A stretch of DNA of 9,574 nucleotides from contig JAUWMO010000119.1 in the NCBI GenBank assembly GCA_030613125.1, forward strand, positions 1-9,574. The letters run 5' to 3'. Under the pieces are notes generated by a model that worked only from the letters and a program-made list of their open reading frames with translations, was not told the origin of the DNA and ran no database searches. Each line of letters begins with the position of its first letter. Position 1 is the stretch's first letter. The translations under genes were made by a program, and so were the position numbers. Shown here in pieces: positions 1 through 4,887 of this stretch. This stretch comes from Bacteroidota bacterium. GTDB lineage: Bacteria > Bacteroidota > Bacteroidia > Bacteroidales > VadinHA17.

Positions 1-121
1 GCTGTATAAAACCAATTACTGAAACACCTTCATCAGAAGCCGGTTCCATACAACCCTGGGCAAACAGGTTTCCCAACCCTATGGTGCCCAGTAATAAAAT
101 AATAATCGTTAATTTTTTCAT
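1..121 (-). CDS. Exported protein of unknown family, N-terminal fragment (runs off the left edge)
   Basis: Only the first 40 codons are inside the window. The start is the ATG complementary to 119-121. The N-terminus reads as a classic signal peptide: two lysines (MKK), a hydrophobic core rich in Ile and Leu, then Gly-Asn-Leu-Phe-Ala, with likely signal peptidase I cleavage after Ala21 (LFA|QGC). The Cys24 context (AQGC) is a poor lipobox, so I do not call it a lipoprotein. The mature start continues CMEPASDEGVSVIGFIQ. The FIQ ending resembles how some Bacteroidota outer-membrane porins begin, but this is only an impression and no family can be assigned. The gene lies 61 nt downstream of the rhodanese lipoprotein on the same strand with no visible terminator between, so the two are probably co-transcribed. 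Confidence 0.6.
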   Translation of the reverse strand, partial: MKKLTIIILLLGTIGLGNLFAQGCMEPASDEGVSVIGFIQ

Positions 122-182
122 TTCAACATAGATATTTACCAGGTTTAATTAAAATATTATTTAAGAGAGAATTTAAAAAAAC

Positions 183-1151
183 TTATTTTGTTTCAAGAGG
201 CAAATCTTCAGGGCATCCTGTAGCTGCTGACCATTTGTGACTTTTCAGGTTATCATAAATGTTGCTGTTCACGCCAAACTTCAGGCTGGTGGAATTGTAT
301 CCCAGCACTGTCAGGTAAGCAGTAACCATGGAAGAGGTCTGGCCGGTCCAGCAATAGGTGGCCACGGTTTTCGAAGGATCAATATGCTTGAATTGGTCTC
401 CTGCAATAGTCAGAGGCTTAACACGGTAGGCTCCAATAATGTTACCATACTCTTTAACATCATCATCATCCCAAAAGTTATTGATAAAATAGTTGACCGG
501 TTTGTCAAGTATAACATCGCTGCCAGTGCCCTTAAAGCCAGCTTCAAGCATAGCTTCTACCCGCTCTTCAAGAAATTCTTCATCGCTAACGGTATAGGCA
601 GGAAGATCAGGATCGTTAAATTCCTTGTTGGCAACAATAGATCCTGGCTTGTCAATCCAGCTTCCATGAGGGGTTTTTGTATCTACATTCCCTGTCCAGG
701 AATCTTTGCTTGAATGCCAGCCTGACATTCCCCACTTCAGTACTTTTGCATCTGAATAACCACTTAAACGTAAAGCCACCACTGCATGTCCCGCCCACTG
801 CCCGGTAACACATACAACGATAATGGGATTCCCATTAGCGTTTGCTGCGGTATCAAGAACTGCTTTCAGAGAACAATTTACTGCACCAGGAATATGACCA
901 TCAGCGTATCCTGAAGGACGGATATCAATGATGTAATAATTTCCAAGGTTATCCTTGATATCCGCAGCTGCAATGATCCATCCGCTAAGAACGTCACTCA
1001 AATCCATATCCTCAGCCGCCATATAAGCTGTCAACTTTTGGAATTCCGGGTCGGTAGTCCGCTCAACGGTTTCGCCGTACTTCTTGCAGCTGCTAAGCAG
1101 CAAGGCAGGAATCAGCAAAATAAAAAGTGAAAATTTCACAAATTTCTTCAT
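183..1151 (-). CDS. Lipoprotein with two rhodanese-like domains
   Basis: 322-residue envelope lipoprotein. Residues 1-22 form a lipoprotein signal (KK, hydrophobic stretch, lipobox Leu19-Ser-Ser-Cys22), so the mature protein is lipid-anchored at Cys22. The first rhodanese domain spans about 50-150, with the usual DIRP (76-79), GHIPGA (85-90) and an active-site loop starting at Cys114 (CVTGQWAG), then the typical LRLSGYSDAKVLKWGMSGW ending. The second domain spans about 185-310, with a loop starting at Cys267 (CWTGQTSS) followed by the LGY and LKFG pattern. Both domains therefore keep a candidate catalytic cysteine, unlike many tandem rhodaneses in which one copy is inactive. Rhodaneses move sulfane sulfur from thiosulfate or persulfides to a thiophilic acceptor. 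The substrate cannot be read from sequence. The nearby sqr/dsrE2/dsrC-like operon makes a role in envelope sulfur handling plausible. The start codon sits directly before the lipoprotein signal. Confidence 0.9.
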   Translation of the reverse strand: MKKFVKFSLFILLIPALLLSSCKKYGETVERTTDPEFQKLTAYMAAEDMDLSDVLSGWIIAAADIKDNLGNYYIIDIRPSGYADGHIPGAVNCSLKAVLDTAANANGNPIIVVCVTGQWAGHAVVALRLSGYSDAKVLKWGMSGWHSSKDSWTGNVDTKTPHGSWIDKPGSIVANKEFNDPDLPAYTVSDEEFLEERVEAMLEAGFKGTGSDVILDKPVNYFINNFWDDDDVKEYGNIIGAYRVKPLTIAGDQFKHIDPSKTVATYCWTGQTSSMVTAYLTVLGYNSTSLKFGVNSNIYDNLKSHKWSAATGCPEDLPLETK

Positions 1152-1211
1152 GTTCTTTTAAAATTTATAAGTTTATTAATTAAATGTTTTTAGTTTTCCC
1201 GGCTTTTCTTG

Positions 1212-1227
1212 TGTTAAATATTTAACA
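1212..1227. promoter_or_regulatory. Perfect 16-bp palindrome upstream of the rhodanese lipoprotein gene
   Basis: TGTTAAATATTTAACA reads identically on both strands with no central spacer. It lies 61-76 nt upstream of the rhodanese lipoprotein start codon, where a regulator of that minus-strand gene could bind. It differs from the three FNR-like boxes in this window (no TTGA/TCAA ends). It has no adjacent T tract on either side, so a terminator role is unlikely. I could not find a convincing TAnnTTTG promoter element next to it, and the binding protein is unknown. Confidence 0.4.
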
Positions 1228-1369
1228 GTTCAAGTGCCAAAAAAAACGGGATGTTCCGGTGGTAAAAATACTGCAAACGATAATTATCCATCATAAAAAG
1301 AATACTGGGATTTATCATATTTAAAACACTTTCAGATCATTTTTAAATTGATTTAAAACAAGCTTAAAC

Positions 1370-1383
1370 TTGACATAAATCAA
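1370..1383. promoter_or_regulatory. FNR-type operator overlapping the -33 region of the broken crp/fnr gene
   Basis: TTGACATAAATCAA matches the FNR consensus TTGAT-N4-ATCAA at 9 of the 10 defined positions. Its left half supplies the TTG of the -33 element at 1370-1372, so a protein bound here would cover the promoter. That geometry fits repression or autoregulation better than activation. The box also lies 219 nt upstream of the divergent rhodanese lipoprotein gene, but no promoter element on that side has a matching spacing. Confidence 0.6.
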
Positions 1384-1398
1384 TTTTTTATATTTTTG
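1370..1398 (+). promoter_or_regulatory. Bacteroidota-type promoter (TTG-N18-TATTTTTG)
   Basis: TTG at 1370-1372 and TATTTTTG at 1391-1398 are 18 nt apart and fit the Bacteroidota primary-sigma consensus TTG / TAnnTTTG, with the following pyrimidine also present. It lies about 20 nt upstream of the ATG at 1420. This is the best promoter match I found in the window, yet the gene it serves is truncated. Transcription from it would run straight into the antisense strand of the crp/fnr gene at 1575-2273. Confidence 0.6.
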
Positions 1399-1419
1399 CA
1401 CATTAAATAGTAAGTTTTT

Positions 1420-1555
1420 ATGAGGTCTGTAATTCTTCCGACTTGTGAAAATTGCGAATGTATATCAACCCCATTTCGGCATCTGAAACAGGATGAACTT
1501 GCTTATATTAACAGAAATCGTGTTGAGATTGAATTCAAGAAAGGTGAAATCCTTT
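1420..1555 (+). pseudogene. Truncated Crp/Fnr-family regulator, N-terminal ~45 codons only
   Basis: The first ~45 codons encode a typical Bacteroidota Crp/Fnr N-terminus: a cysteine motif C9-x2-C12-x-C14, then HLKQDELAYINRNRVEIEF and KKGEIL, which is where the cyclic-nucleotide-binding-like barrel begins. Homology stops abruptly after KKGEIL. The frame stays open to 1779, but from 1575 those codons are simply the antisense of the conserved C-terminal DNA-binding domain of the convergent regulator, so the extended 119-codon reading frame is not a real protein. The barrel, dimer helix and HTH are all missing. The promoter and FNR-type box upstream are intact, which suggests recent truncation. 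A short inverted repeat, GAAAGG-N6-CCTTTC (1539-1556), sits exactly at the break. A real rearrangement or an assembly/amplification chimera are both possible. The 3' boundary is approximate (1555-1574). Confidence 0.75.
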
Positions 1556-1574
1556 CCCTTTATACTTGTTTGAT

Positions 1575-2273
1575 TTATCCGCTTTCGCTAATTTTTCTAA
1601 GCATTTCGAAATTTATTATACTAAATTCGCGTCCGGTTACTTTAACAATTTTTCCTTCCTTAAAATCTTTAAGGGCCCGGGTAACACTCTCTCTGGTCGT
1701 ACCAATAAGTGTAGCAAGATCCATGTGTGCAAAAGGCATGGTAAAATTTTGTTTTTCAAAGATTTCATCAGCAAAATAGATAATTGCATCTGCAAGCCTG
1801 CCATTGATCTGCTTTTGTTGTTGATCTACAAATCTGCGGTAATAAATCAATTCTTCATGACAAATATATGTAAGTATCTCAGAAGCAAACTCACCACTTT
1901 TCTTGATCAACTCCTTGAAAATCCCAACATTGATATAACAGGCCTTGATATCTTGCAAAGCAGTAGCTGAATAATGATTTATTTTACCCCCTAAAATAGT
2001 CTGAATTCCCATAAAAGCACCAGGACGGGCAATTTTAAGTATCTGATCACGCCCATTTGGTCCAATCATATGAATTTTTGCAAAACCTGCTTTAAGATAA
2101 ACTACATGTGAATGGGGTAAACCTTCTGTAAAAATCTTTTCACCACCATTTAAATGAACATCCAGACAACCTTTTTCAAGAATATCTAATTCATCTTTTG
2201 TTAATGCCTGTACAGCTTTTGATTTTAGCTCACATTCCTGACATTTAGAACCGTCCTTATTTACCTGAATCAT
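1575..2273 (-). CDS. Crp/Fnr-family transcriptional regulator (paralogue A)
   Basis: 232 residues, full length for the family. The N-terminus carries C11-x2-C14 (KCQEC). A cyclic-nucleotide-binding-like beta barrel spans about 35-125, with GGEKIFTEG and the YLKAGFAKI core. A dimerisation helix spans about 125-160, and a winged HTH about 178-220 contains the recognition helix TTRESVTRALKDF. Its E-S-V-T-R resembles the E-x-x-S-R signature of FNR-type proteins that read TTGA/TCAA sites, consistent with the boxes found nearby. Cys112 (in KACYIN) appears to align with Cys122, an iron-sulfur ligand of E. coli FNR. The third N-terminal FNR cysteine is absent, although Cys36 and Cys138 are present. 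Ligand and signal are therefore unproven: an Fe-S cluster, a thiol/persulfide switch, or neither. It is divergent from the six-cysteine membrane protein gene and convergent with the truncated paralogue. Confidence 0.9.
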   Translation of the reverse strand: MIQVNKDGSKCQECELKSKAVQALTKDELDILEKGCLDVHLNGGEKIFTEGLPHSHVVYLKAGFAKIHMIGPNGRDQILKIARPGAFMGIQTILGGKINHYSATALQDIKACYINVGIFKELIKKSGEFASEILTYICHEELIYYRRFVDQQQKQINGRLADAIIYFADEIFEKQNFTMPFAHMDLATLIGTTRESVTRALKDFKEGKIVKVTGREFSIINFEMLRKISESG

Positions 2274-2336
2274 ATCCCATTACTGTTTGCGATCATAGCC
2301 AGTAAAGGTAGTTATTCCCATTCAAAGATGAAACAA

Positions 2337-2366
2337 ATATCACATATATCTTTGACATATATCACA
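2337..2366. repeat. Direct repeat of ATATCACA, 22 nt apart
   Basis: ATATCACA occurs at 2337-2344 and again at 2359-2366, on the same face of the helix about two turns apart. The second copy is the right half of the FNR-like box at 2352-2365. The first may be an extra half-site for the same regulator, placed between the box and the divergent crp/fnr paralogue A. The region is AT-rich, so a chance repeat is not excluded. Confidence 0.35.
2352..2365. promoter_or_regulatory. FNR-like operator upstream of the six-cysteine membrane protein gene
   Basis: TTGACATATATCAC matches TTGAT-N4-ATCAA at 8 of 10 defined positions. The dyad centre (2358.5) is 40.5 nt upstream of the first base of TAATTTTA at 2399, the same distance as for the box in front of the sqr operon. 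The shared geometry is the main reason to believe it. It also sits 79 nt upstream of the divergent crp/fnr paralogue A and might affect that gene as well. Confidence 0.6.
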
Positions 2367-2398
2367 CTTAATATAAAGTCTTTACATCATCAATTTTA

Positions 2399-2406
2399 TA
2401 ATTTTA
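2399..2406 (+). promoter_or_regulatory. Candidate -7 element (TAATTTTA) for the six-cysteine membrane protein gene
   Basis: TAATTTTA differs from the Bacteroidota TAnnTTTG element only in the last base and begins 24 nt before the ATG at 2423. No good -33 TTG is placed upstream, as expected for a promoter that depends on an activator bound at 2352-2365. The surroundings are very AT-rich, so the match alone is weak. Confidence 0.4.
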
Positions 2407-2422
2407 TATTTAGAGTTAAACT

Positions 2423-2677
2423 ATGGGAAAAATGAATACACCTGGTAGCGAAATTAAAGGCTGGAAAAATTTTCTGGCAAATGCTGGTTTTCATTGCATG
2501 GTCCTTGGTATGGTAGGGGTCCTGGCATTAATTTTAGTTGGTTTTTTAACCTGTTGTTTCGGGCTCTCAAAAGAGTTTTTTTACATTGCACTTGGAGCCG
2601 GATTAGTATTGGGAATTGGATGGTCAGTTTTATGCATGAGATGTAACTGCAGCAATATCCGTACAAAAAAAGAATGA
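2423..2677 (+). CDS. Small cysteine-rich membrane protein with two transmembrane helices
   Basis: 84 residues, family not recognised. Two hydrophobic segments, about 24-47 and 51-70, are joined by a very short turn (GLSKEFF). The N-terminus and the C-terminal tail (NIRTKKE) are both positively charged, so both ends are predicted to be cytoplasmic. Six cysteines are present: Cys25, the adjacent pair Cys44-Cys45 at the end of helix 1, and Cys71, Cys74 and Cys76 (CMRCNC) where helix 2 leaves the membrane. A CxxCxC cluster at the inner membrane face could bind metal or an Fe-S centre, or carry persulfide; this is inference. The gene stands alone between divergent and convergent crp/fnr genes. It has an FNR-like box and -7 element spaced like those of the sqr operon, and hairpins follow the stop. 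The ORF is supported by a codon pattern encoding coherent helices and by its regulatory context. Confidence 0.75.
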   Translation: MGKMNTPGSEIKGWKNFLANAGFHCMVLGMVGVLALILVGFLTCCFGLSKEFFYIALGAGLVLGIGWSVLCMRCNCSNIRTKKE

Positions 2678-2679
2678 TT

Positions 2680-2711
2680 CACCAGAGAAAGATCCTCTCC
2701 TGATGTTTTTT
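2680..2711 (+). terminator. Intrinsic terminator after the six-cysteine membrane protein gene
   Basis: Just after the stop codon, an imperfect stem CACCAGAGA / TCTCCTGATG (one bulge, one mismatch) closes a short loop and is followed directly by TTTTTT. An A7 tract lies upstream at 2665-2671, so on the minus strand the hairpin is followed, after about 8 nt, by a T tract. It might also serve the convergent regulator gene. Confidence 0.5.
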
Positions 2712-2715
2712 ATTG

Positions 2716-2733
2716 TGCCTTATAATTAAGGCA
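2716..2733. terminator. Perfect 7-bp hairpin between two convergent genes
   Basis: TGCCTTA-TAAT-TAAGGCA forms a perfect 7-bp stem with a 4-nt loop midway between the convergent membrane protein gene and crp/fnr paralogue B (43 nt before the stop of the latter on its coding strand). The T tracts on either side are not adjacent, so it is a weak terminator on its own. It probably acts with the neighbouring hairpin at 2680-2711. Confidence 0.4.
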
Positions 2734-2775
2734 TTCAGGAGTGTATTTTTCATTTTTCCCGTTTCTATCTGTATT

Positions 2776-3456
2776 CTATCCAAACTCTGAAATACTTTCC
2801 AGGCGTTTCTGGTCAATTATCTCAATACTTTTTCCTTCTATCTTAATGATTCCGTCATTTCTTAATTCAGATAAAATACGGATTACATTTTCCGTTCTCA
2901 TATCAATTAACTCCGCGATTTCTTTTCTTGAAACAGGTAAGTCAAATTTTTTTGATTTGTATATATCCTTTGCAAACATTAAAATTATATAAGCAGTACG
3001 TCCTCTCAGGTTTTTTAAATTTATTAATAACCGGGTTTCAAGAATCTGATCATTCATTTTACTCATTTTTTCAAGTAGTGTCATGGCAAATTCGCCATTT
3101 GATTGAATGAGTTTCTTAAGCGCATCCAATTCAATAATACAAATTGAAGAATTTTCAAGTGCAGAAACTGAAAAAATGTAATTAAAATTTGAAAAAACAC
3201 TCAATAATCCAATGAAATCCAATGGATTCGAAATACTAATAATTTGTTCTTTTCTTGCATCAACAGTCTTATAAACCTTAAGAAGACCCTCTTTCAGGTA
3301 ATAGAAATTGTTTATCTTTTCACCTTCACGACATATTATCTCCCCTTTCCTGAAAAACATTTCTTTTCTCGACAAAGTAAGCAGGCCAAATTCTGTTTTG
3401 TTTAAATTATCAAACAGATAAGATCTGTATGTACATACGTCACACGTGTTTGTCAT
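2776..3456 (-). CDS. Crp/Fnr-family transcriptional regulator (paralogue B)
   Basis: 226 residues, full length. The N-terminal C5-x2-C8 (TCDVC) is followed by a cyclic-nucleotide-binding-like barrel (about 30-120; FRKGEIICREGEKINNFYYLKEG). A long dimer helix (about 122-150) precedes a winged HTH (about 174-215), whose helix-turn-helix reads SRKEIAELIDMRTENVIRIL. Cys106 (NSSICIIELDAL) appears to align with FNR Cys122 (TSMVCEIP), and Cys42 is additional. The third N-terminal FNR cysteine is missing. Recognition-helix residues E189-N-V-I-R193 keep the Glu and Arg of FNR-type readers but lack the Ser/Thr. The protein is clearly diverged from paralogue A and so probably senses or binds something different. 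It is transcribed divergently from the sqr operon, sharing a 160-nt intergenic region with an FNR-like palindrome; this makes it the most likely local regulator of that operon. Confidence 0.9.
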   Translation of the reverse strand: MTNTCDVCTYRSYLFDNLNKTEFGLLTLSRKEMFFRKGEIICREGEKINNFYYLKEGLLKVYKTVDARKEQIISISNPLDFIGLLSVFSNFNYIFSVSALENSSICIIELDALKKLIQSNGEFAMTLLEKMSKMNDQILETRLLINLKNLRGRTAYIILMFAKDIYKSKKFDLPVSRKEIAELIDMRTENVIRILSELRNDGIIKIEGKSIEIIDQKRLESISEFG

Positions 3457-3510
3457 AATGTCAACTTGTAAATAAATACAGGTATCTATATATTATGTTA
3501 TAAAACAATA

Positions 3511-3524
3511 TTGATATATATCAT
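3511..3524. promoter_or_regulatory. FNR-like operator upstream of the sqr operon
   Basis: TTGATATATATCAT matches TTGAT-N4-ATCAA at 9 of 10 defined positions, and its inner 12 bp (TGATATATATCA) are a perfect palindrome. The dyad centre, 3517.5, is 40.5 nt upstream of the TAATTTTG at 3558. It lies between the divergent crp/fnr paralogue B and sqr, so it could activate the operon and also feed back on the regulator. Confidence 0.7.
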
Positions 3525-3557
3525 ATGAAACCAAACTCTCAGATACAAATCTATGGG

Positions 3558-3565
3558 TAATTTTG
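3558..3565 (+). promoter_or_regulatory. Candidate -7 element (TAATTTTG) of the sqr operon promoter
   Basis: TAATTTTG is an exact match to the Bacteroidota TAnnTTTG element, 59 nt before the sqr start codon. No TTG lies at the -33 distance, which is what one expects when an upstream activator, here at the 3511-3524 box, replaces -33 recognition. The predicted 5' leader is about 45-50 nt. Confidence 0.5.
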
Positions 3566-3616
3566 TAACTCTCAATTTATAACAAGTTTTATTTTATAAC
3601 TAGTTAACACGTAAAA

Positions 3617-4846
3617 ATGAAAAAGATTCTTATTCTCGGTGGTGGGACCGGGGGAACAATTATGGCCAATAAACTCAGGTCCGCACTTGAAAGAGAGGAG
3701 TGGGAAATTACTGTAGTAGATCAATTCAAAACTCACTATTATCAGCCCGGATTTCTGTTTATTCCTTTCGGTATTTATAATAAAAATGATGTGATAAAAC
3801 CAAAAAGTGATTTTTTTCCACCCGGAGTAAAAGTAATTTTCTCCAAAATTGAGATGATCGAAGGTAAGAAAAACCAGGTTACTCTTGAAAATGGAAAAAT
3901 ATTAAAATATGATTTTCTAATCATTGCAACAGGCACACAAACCTTTCCTGAAGAGACACCCGGACTTAAGGAAGATCTCTGGTATAAAGAAATATTTGAT
4001 TTCTATACAATTGAGGGAGCGATAGCACTGCGTAATTTCTTTAAAACCTGGAAAGGAGGCCGGTTGGTTCTGAACATTGCTGAATTACCATTTAAATGTC
4101 CGGTTGCACCATTAGAATTTGTTTTCCTTGCAGATGCACACTTTCATTCACTTGGTATAAGAGATAAGGTTGAAATCACATATGTAACTCCACTCCCCGG
4201 TGCTTTCACAAAACCACGTGCCACAAAAATGCTTAGCGGTTTACTGGAAGAAAAGAACATTAACGTAATTCCTGAATTCTATCTTGAAAGAGTTGATAAT
4301 AAAGAAAAGAAGATTATTTCGTACGATGGACAGGAAGTTCAATTTGATGTTCTTACTATTGTCCCTGTAAATATGGGTAATGAGGTTATTGAAAGAAGTG
4401 GTATGGGTGATGATTTAAATTTCATCCCTACCGACAAACATACACTCCGCTCTGAAGAATTCGAAAATGTATTTGTTTTAGGGGATGCCTCCAATATTCC
4501 AACTTCCAAGGCCGGAGCTGTAGTTCATTTCGGTGCCGATGTCCTTTTTGAGAACCTGATGAGTGCAATTGAGGGCAGGCCTCTGATAGCGAAGTTTGAT
4601 GGTCATGCTAATTGTTATATTGAAACCGGGTTCGGAAAAGGCTCCATAATTGATTTCAACTATGATACCGAACCTCTGGCAGGCACATTTCCACTTCCAG
4701 GTATTGGCCCATTTGGTTTGTTACAAAACACTAAATTCAATCATTACGGAAAAGTGATTTTCAGATGGATATACTGGCATATTCTGTTACGTGGAAAAGA
4801 ACTGCCTATTGGACCTGATATGTCGATGGCAGGCAAGAAACTTTAA
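3617..4846 (+). CDS. sqr: Sulfide:quinone oxidoreductase-like FAD flavoprotein
   Basis: 409 residues, usual length for SQR. An N-terminal Rossmann FAD site (GGGTGG, 8-13) ends its second strand in VVDQ (33-36). The conserved QPGFLFIPFG (43-52) and ATGTQ (104-108) follow. The second FAD motif is FVLGDASNIP (286-295). The only two cysteines, Cys161 (FKCPVAPLE) and Cys333 (HANCYIETG), match the redox-active pair conserved in SQRs, which separates it from NDH-2-type NADH dehydrogenases. The additional cysteine found near position 124-128 in several characterised SQRs is absent. The C-terminus has amphipathic, aromatic-rich stretches (FRWIYWHILL, 382-391) suited to monotopic membrane binding. No signal peptide is present, so it acts at the cytoplasmic face, arguing against flavocytochrome c sulfide dehydrogenase. 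SQRs oxidise sulfide to sulfane sulfur or persulfide and reduce quinone. It is the first gene of an operon with DUF1641, DsrC-like and DsrE2 proteins, which supports a sulfur substrate. The exact acceptor is unknown. Confidence 0.85.
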   Translation: MKKILILGGGTGGTIMANKLRSALEREEWEITVVDQFKTHYYQPGFLFIPFGIYNKNDVIKPKSDFFPPGVKVIFSKIEMIEGKKNQVTLENGKILKYDFLIIATGTQTFPEETPGLKEDLWYKEIFDFYTIEGAIALRNFFKTWKGGRLVLNIAELPFKCPVAPLEFVFLADAHFHSLGIRDKVEITYVTPLPGAFTKPRATKMLSGLLEEKNINVIPEFYLERVDNKEKKIISYDGQEVQFDVLTIVPVNMGNEVIERSGMGDDLNFIPTDKHTLRSEEFENVFVLGDASNIPTSKAGAVVHFGADVLFENLMSAIEGRPLIAKFDGHANCYIETGFGKGSIIDFNYDTEPLAGTFPLPGIGPFGLLQNTKFNHYGKVIFRWIYWHILLRGKELPIGPDMSMAGKKL

Positions 4847-4887
4847 TTTCACGGCTGTTTTAAAATTTCAAAACAATACAGAAAATC

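Noticed and set aside
237..713. 158-codon plus-strand open frame
   Set aside because: Lies entirely antisense to the rhodanese lipoprotein gene, and its translation shows no domain or signal; a shadow frame.
1420..1779. 119-codon plus-strand frame read as one full protein
   Set aside because: Only the first ~45 codons are Crp/Fnr-like; codons after 1575 are the antisense of the conserved HTH region of the convergent regulator. Annotated as a pseudogene fragment instead.
1566..1970. 134-codon plus-strand open frame
   Set aside because: Antisense shadow of crp/fnr paralogue A with no recognisable features.
2454..2666. 70-codon minus-strand frame opposite the six-cysteine membrane protein
   Set aside because: The plus-strand frame gives coherent helices, charged ends and a promoter context; the minus frame gives none of these.
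2741..3110. Two short plus-strand frames (2741-2992, 2928-3110)
   Set aside because: Both are antisense to crp/fnr paralogue B, hydrophobic only because they mirror AT-rich codons.
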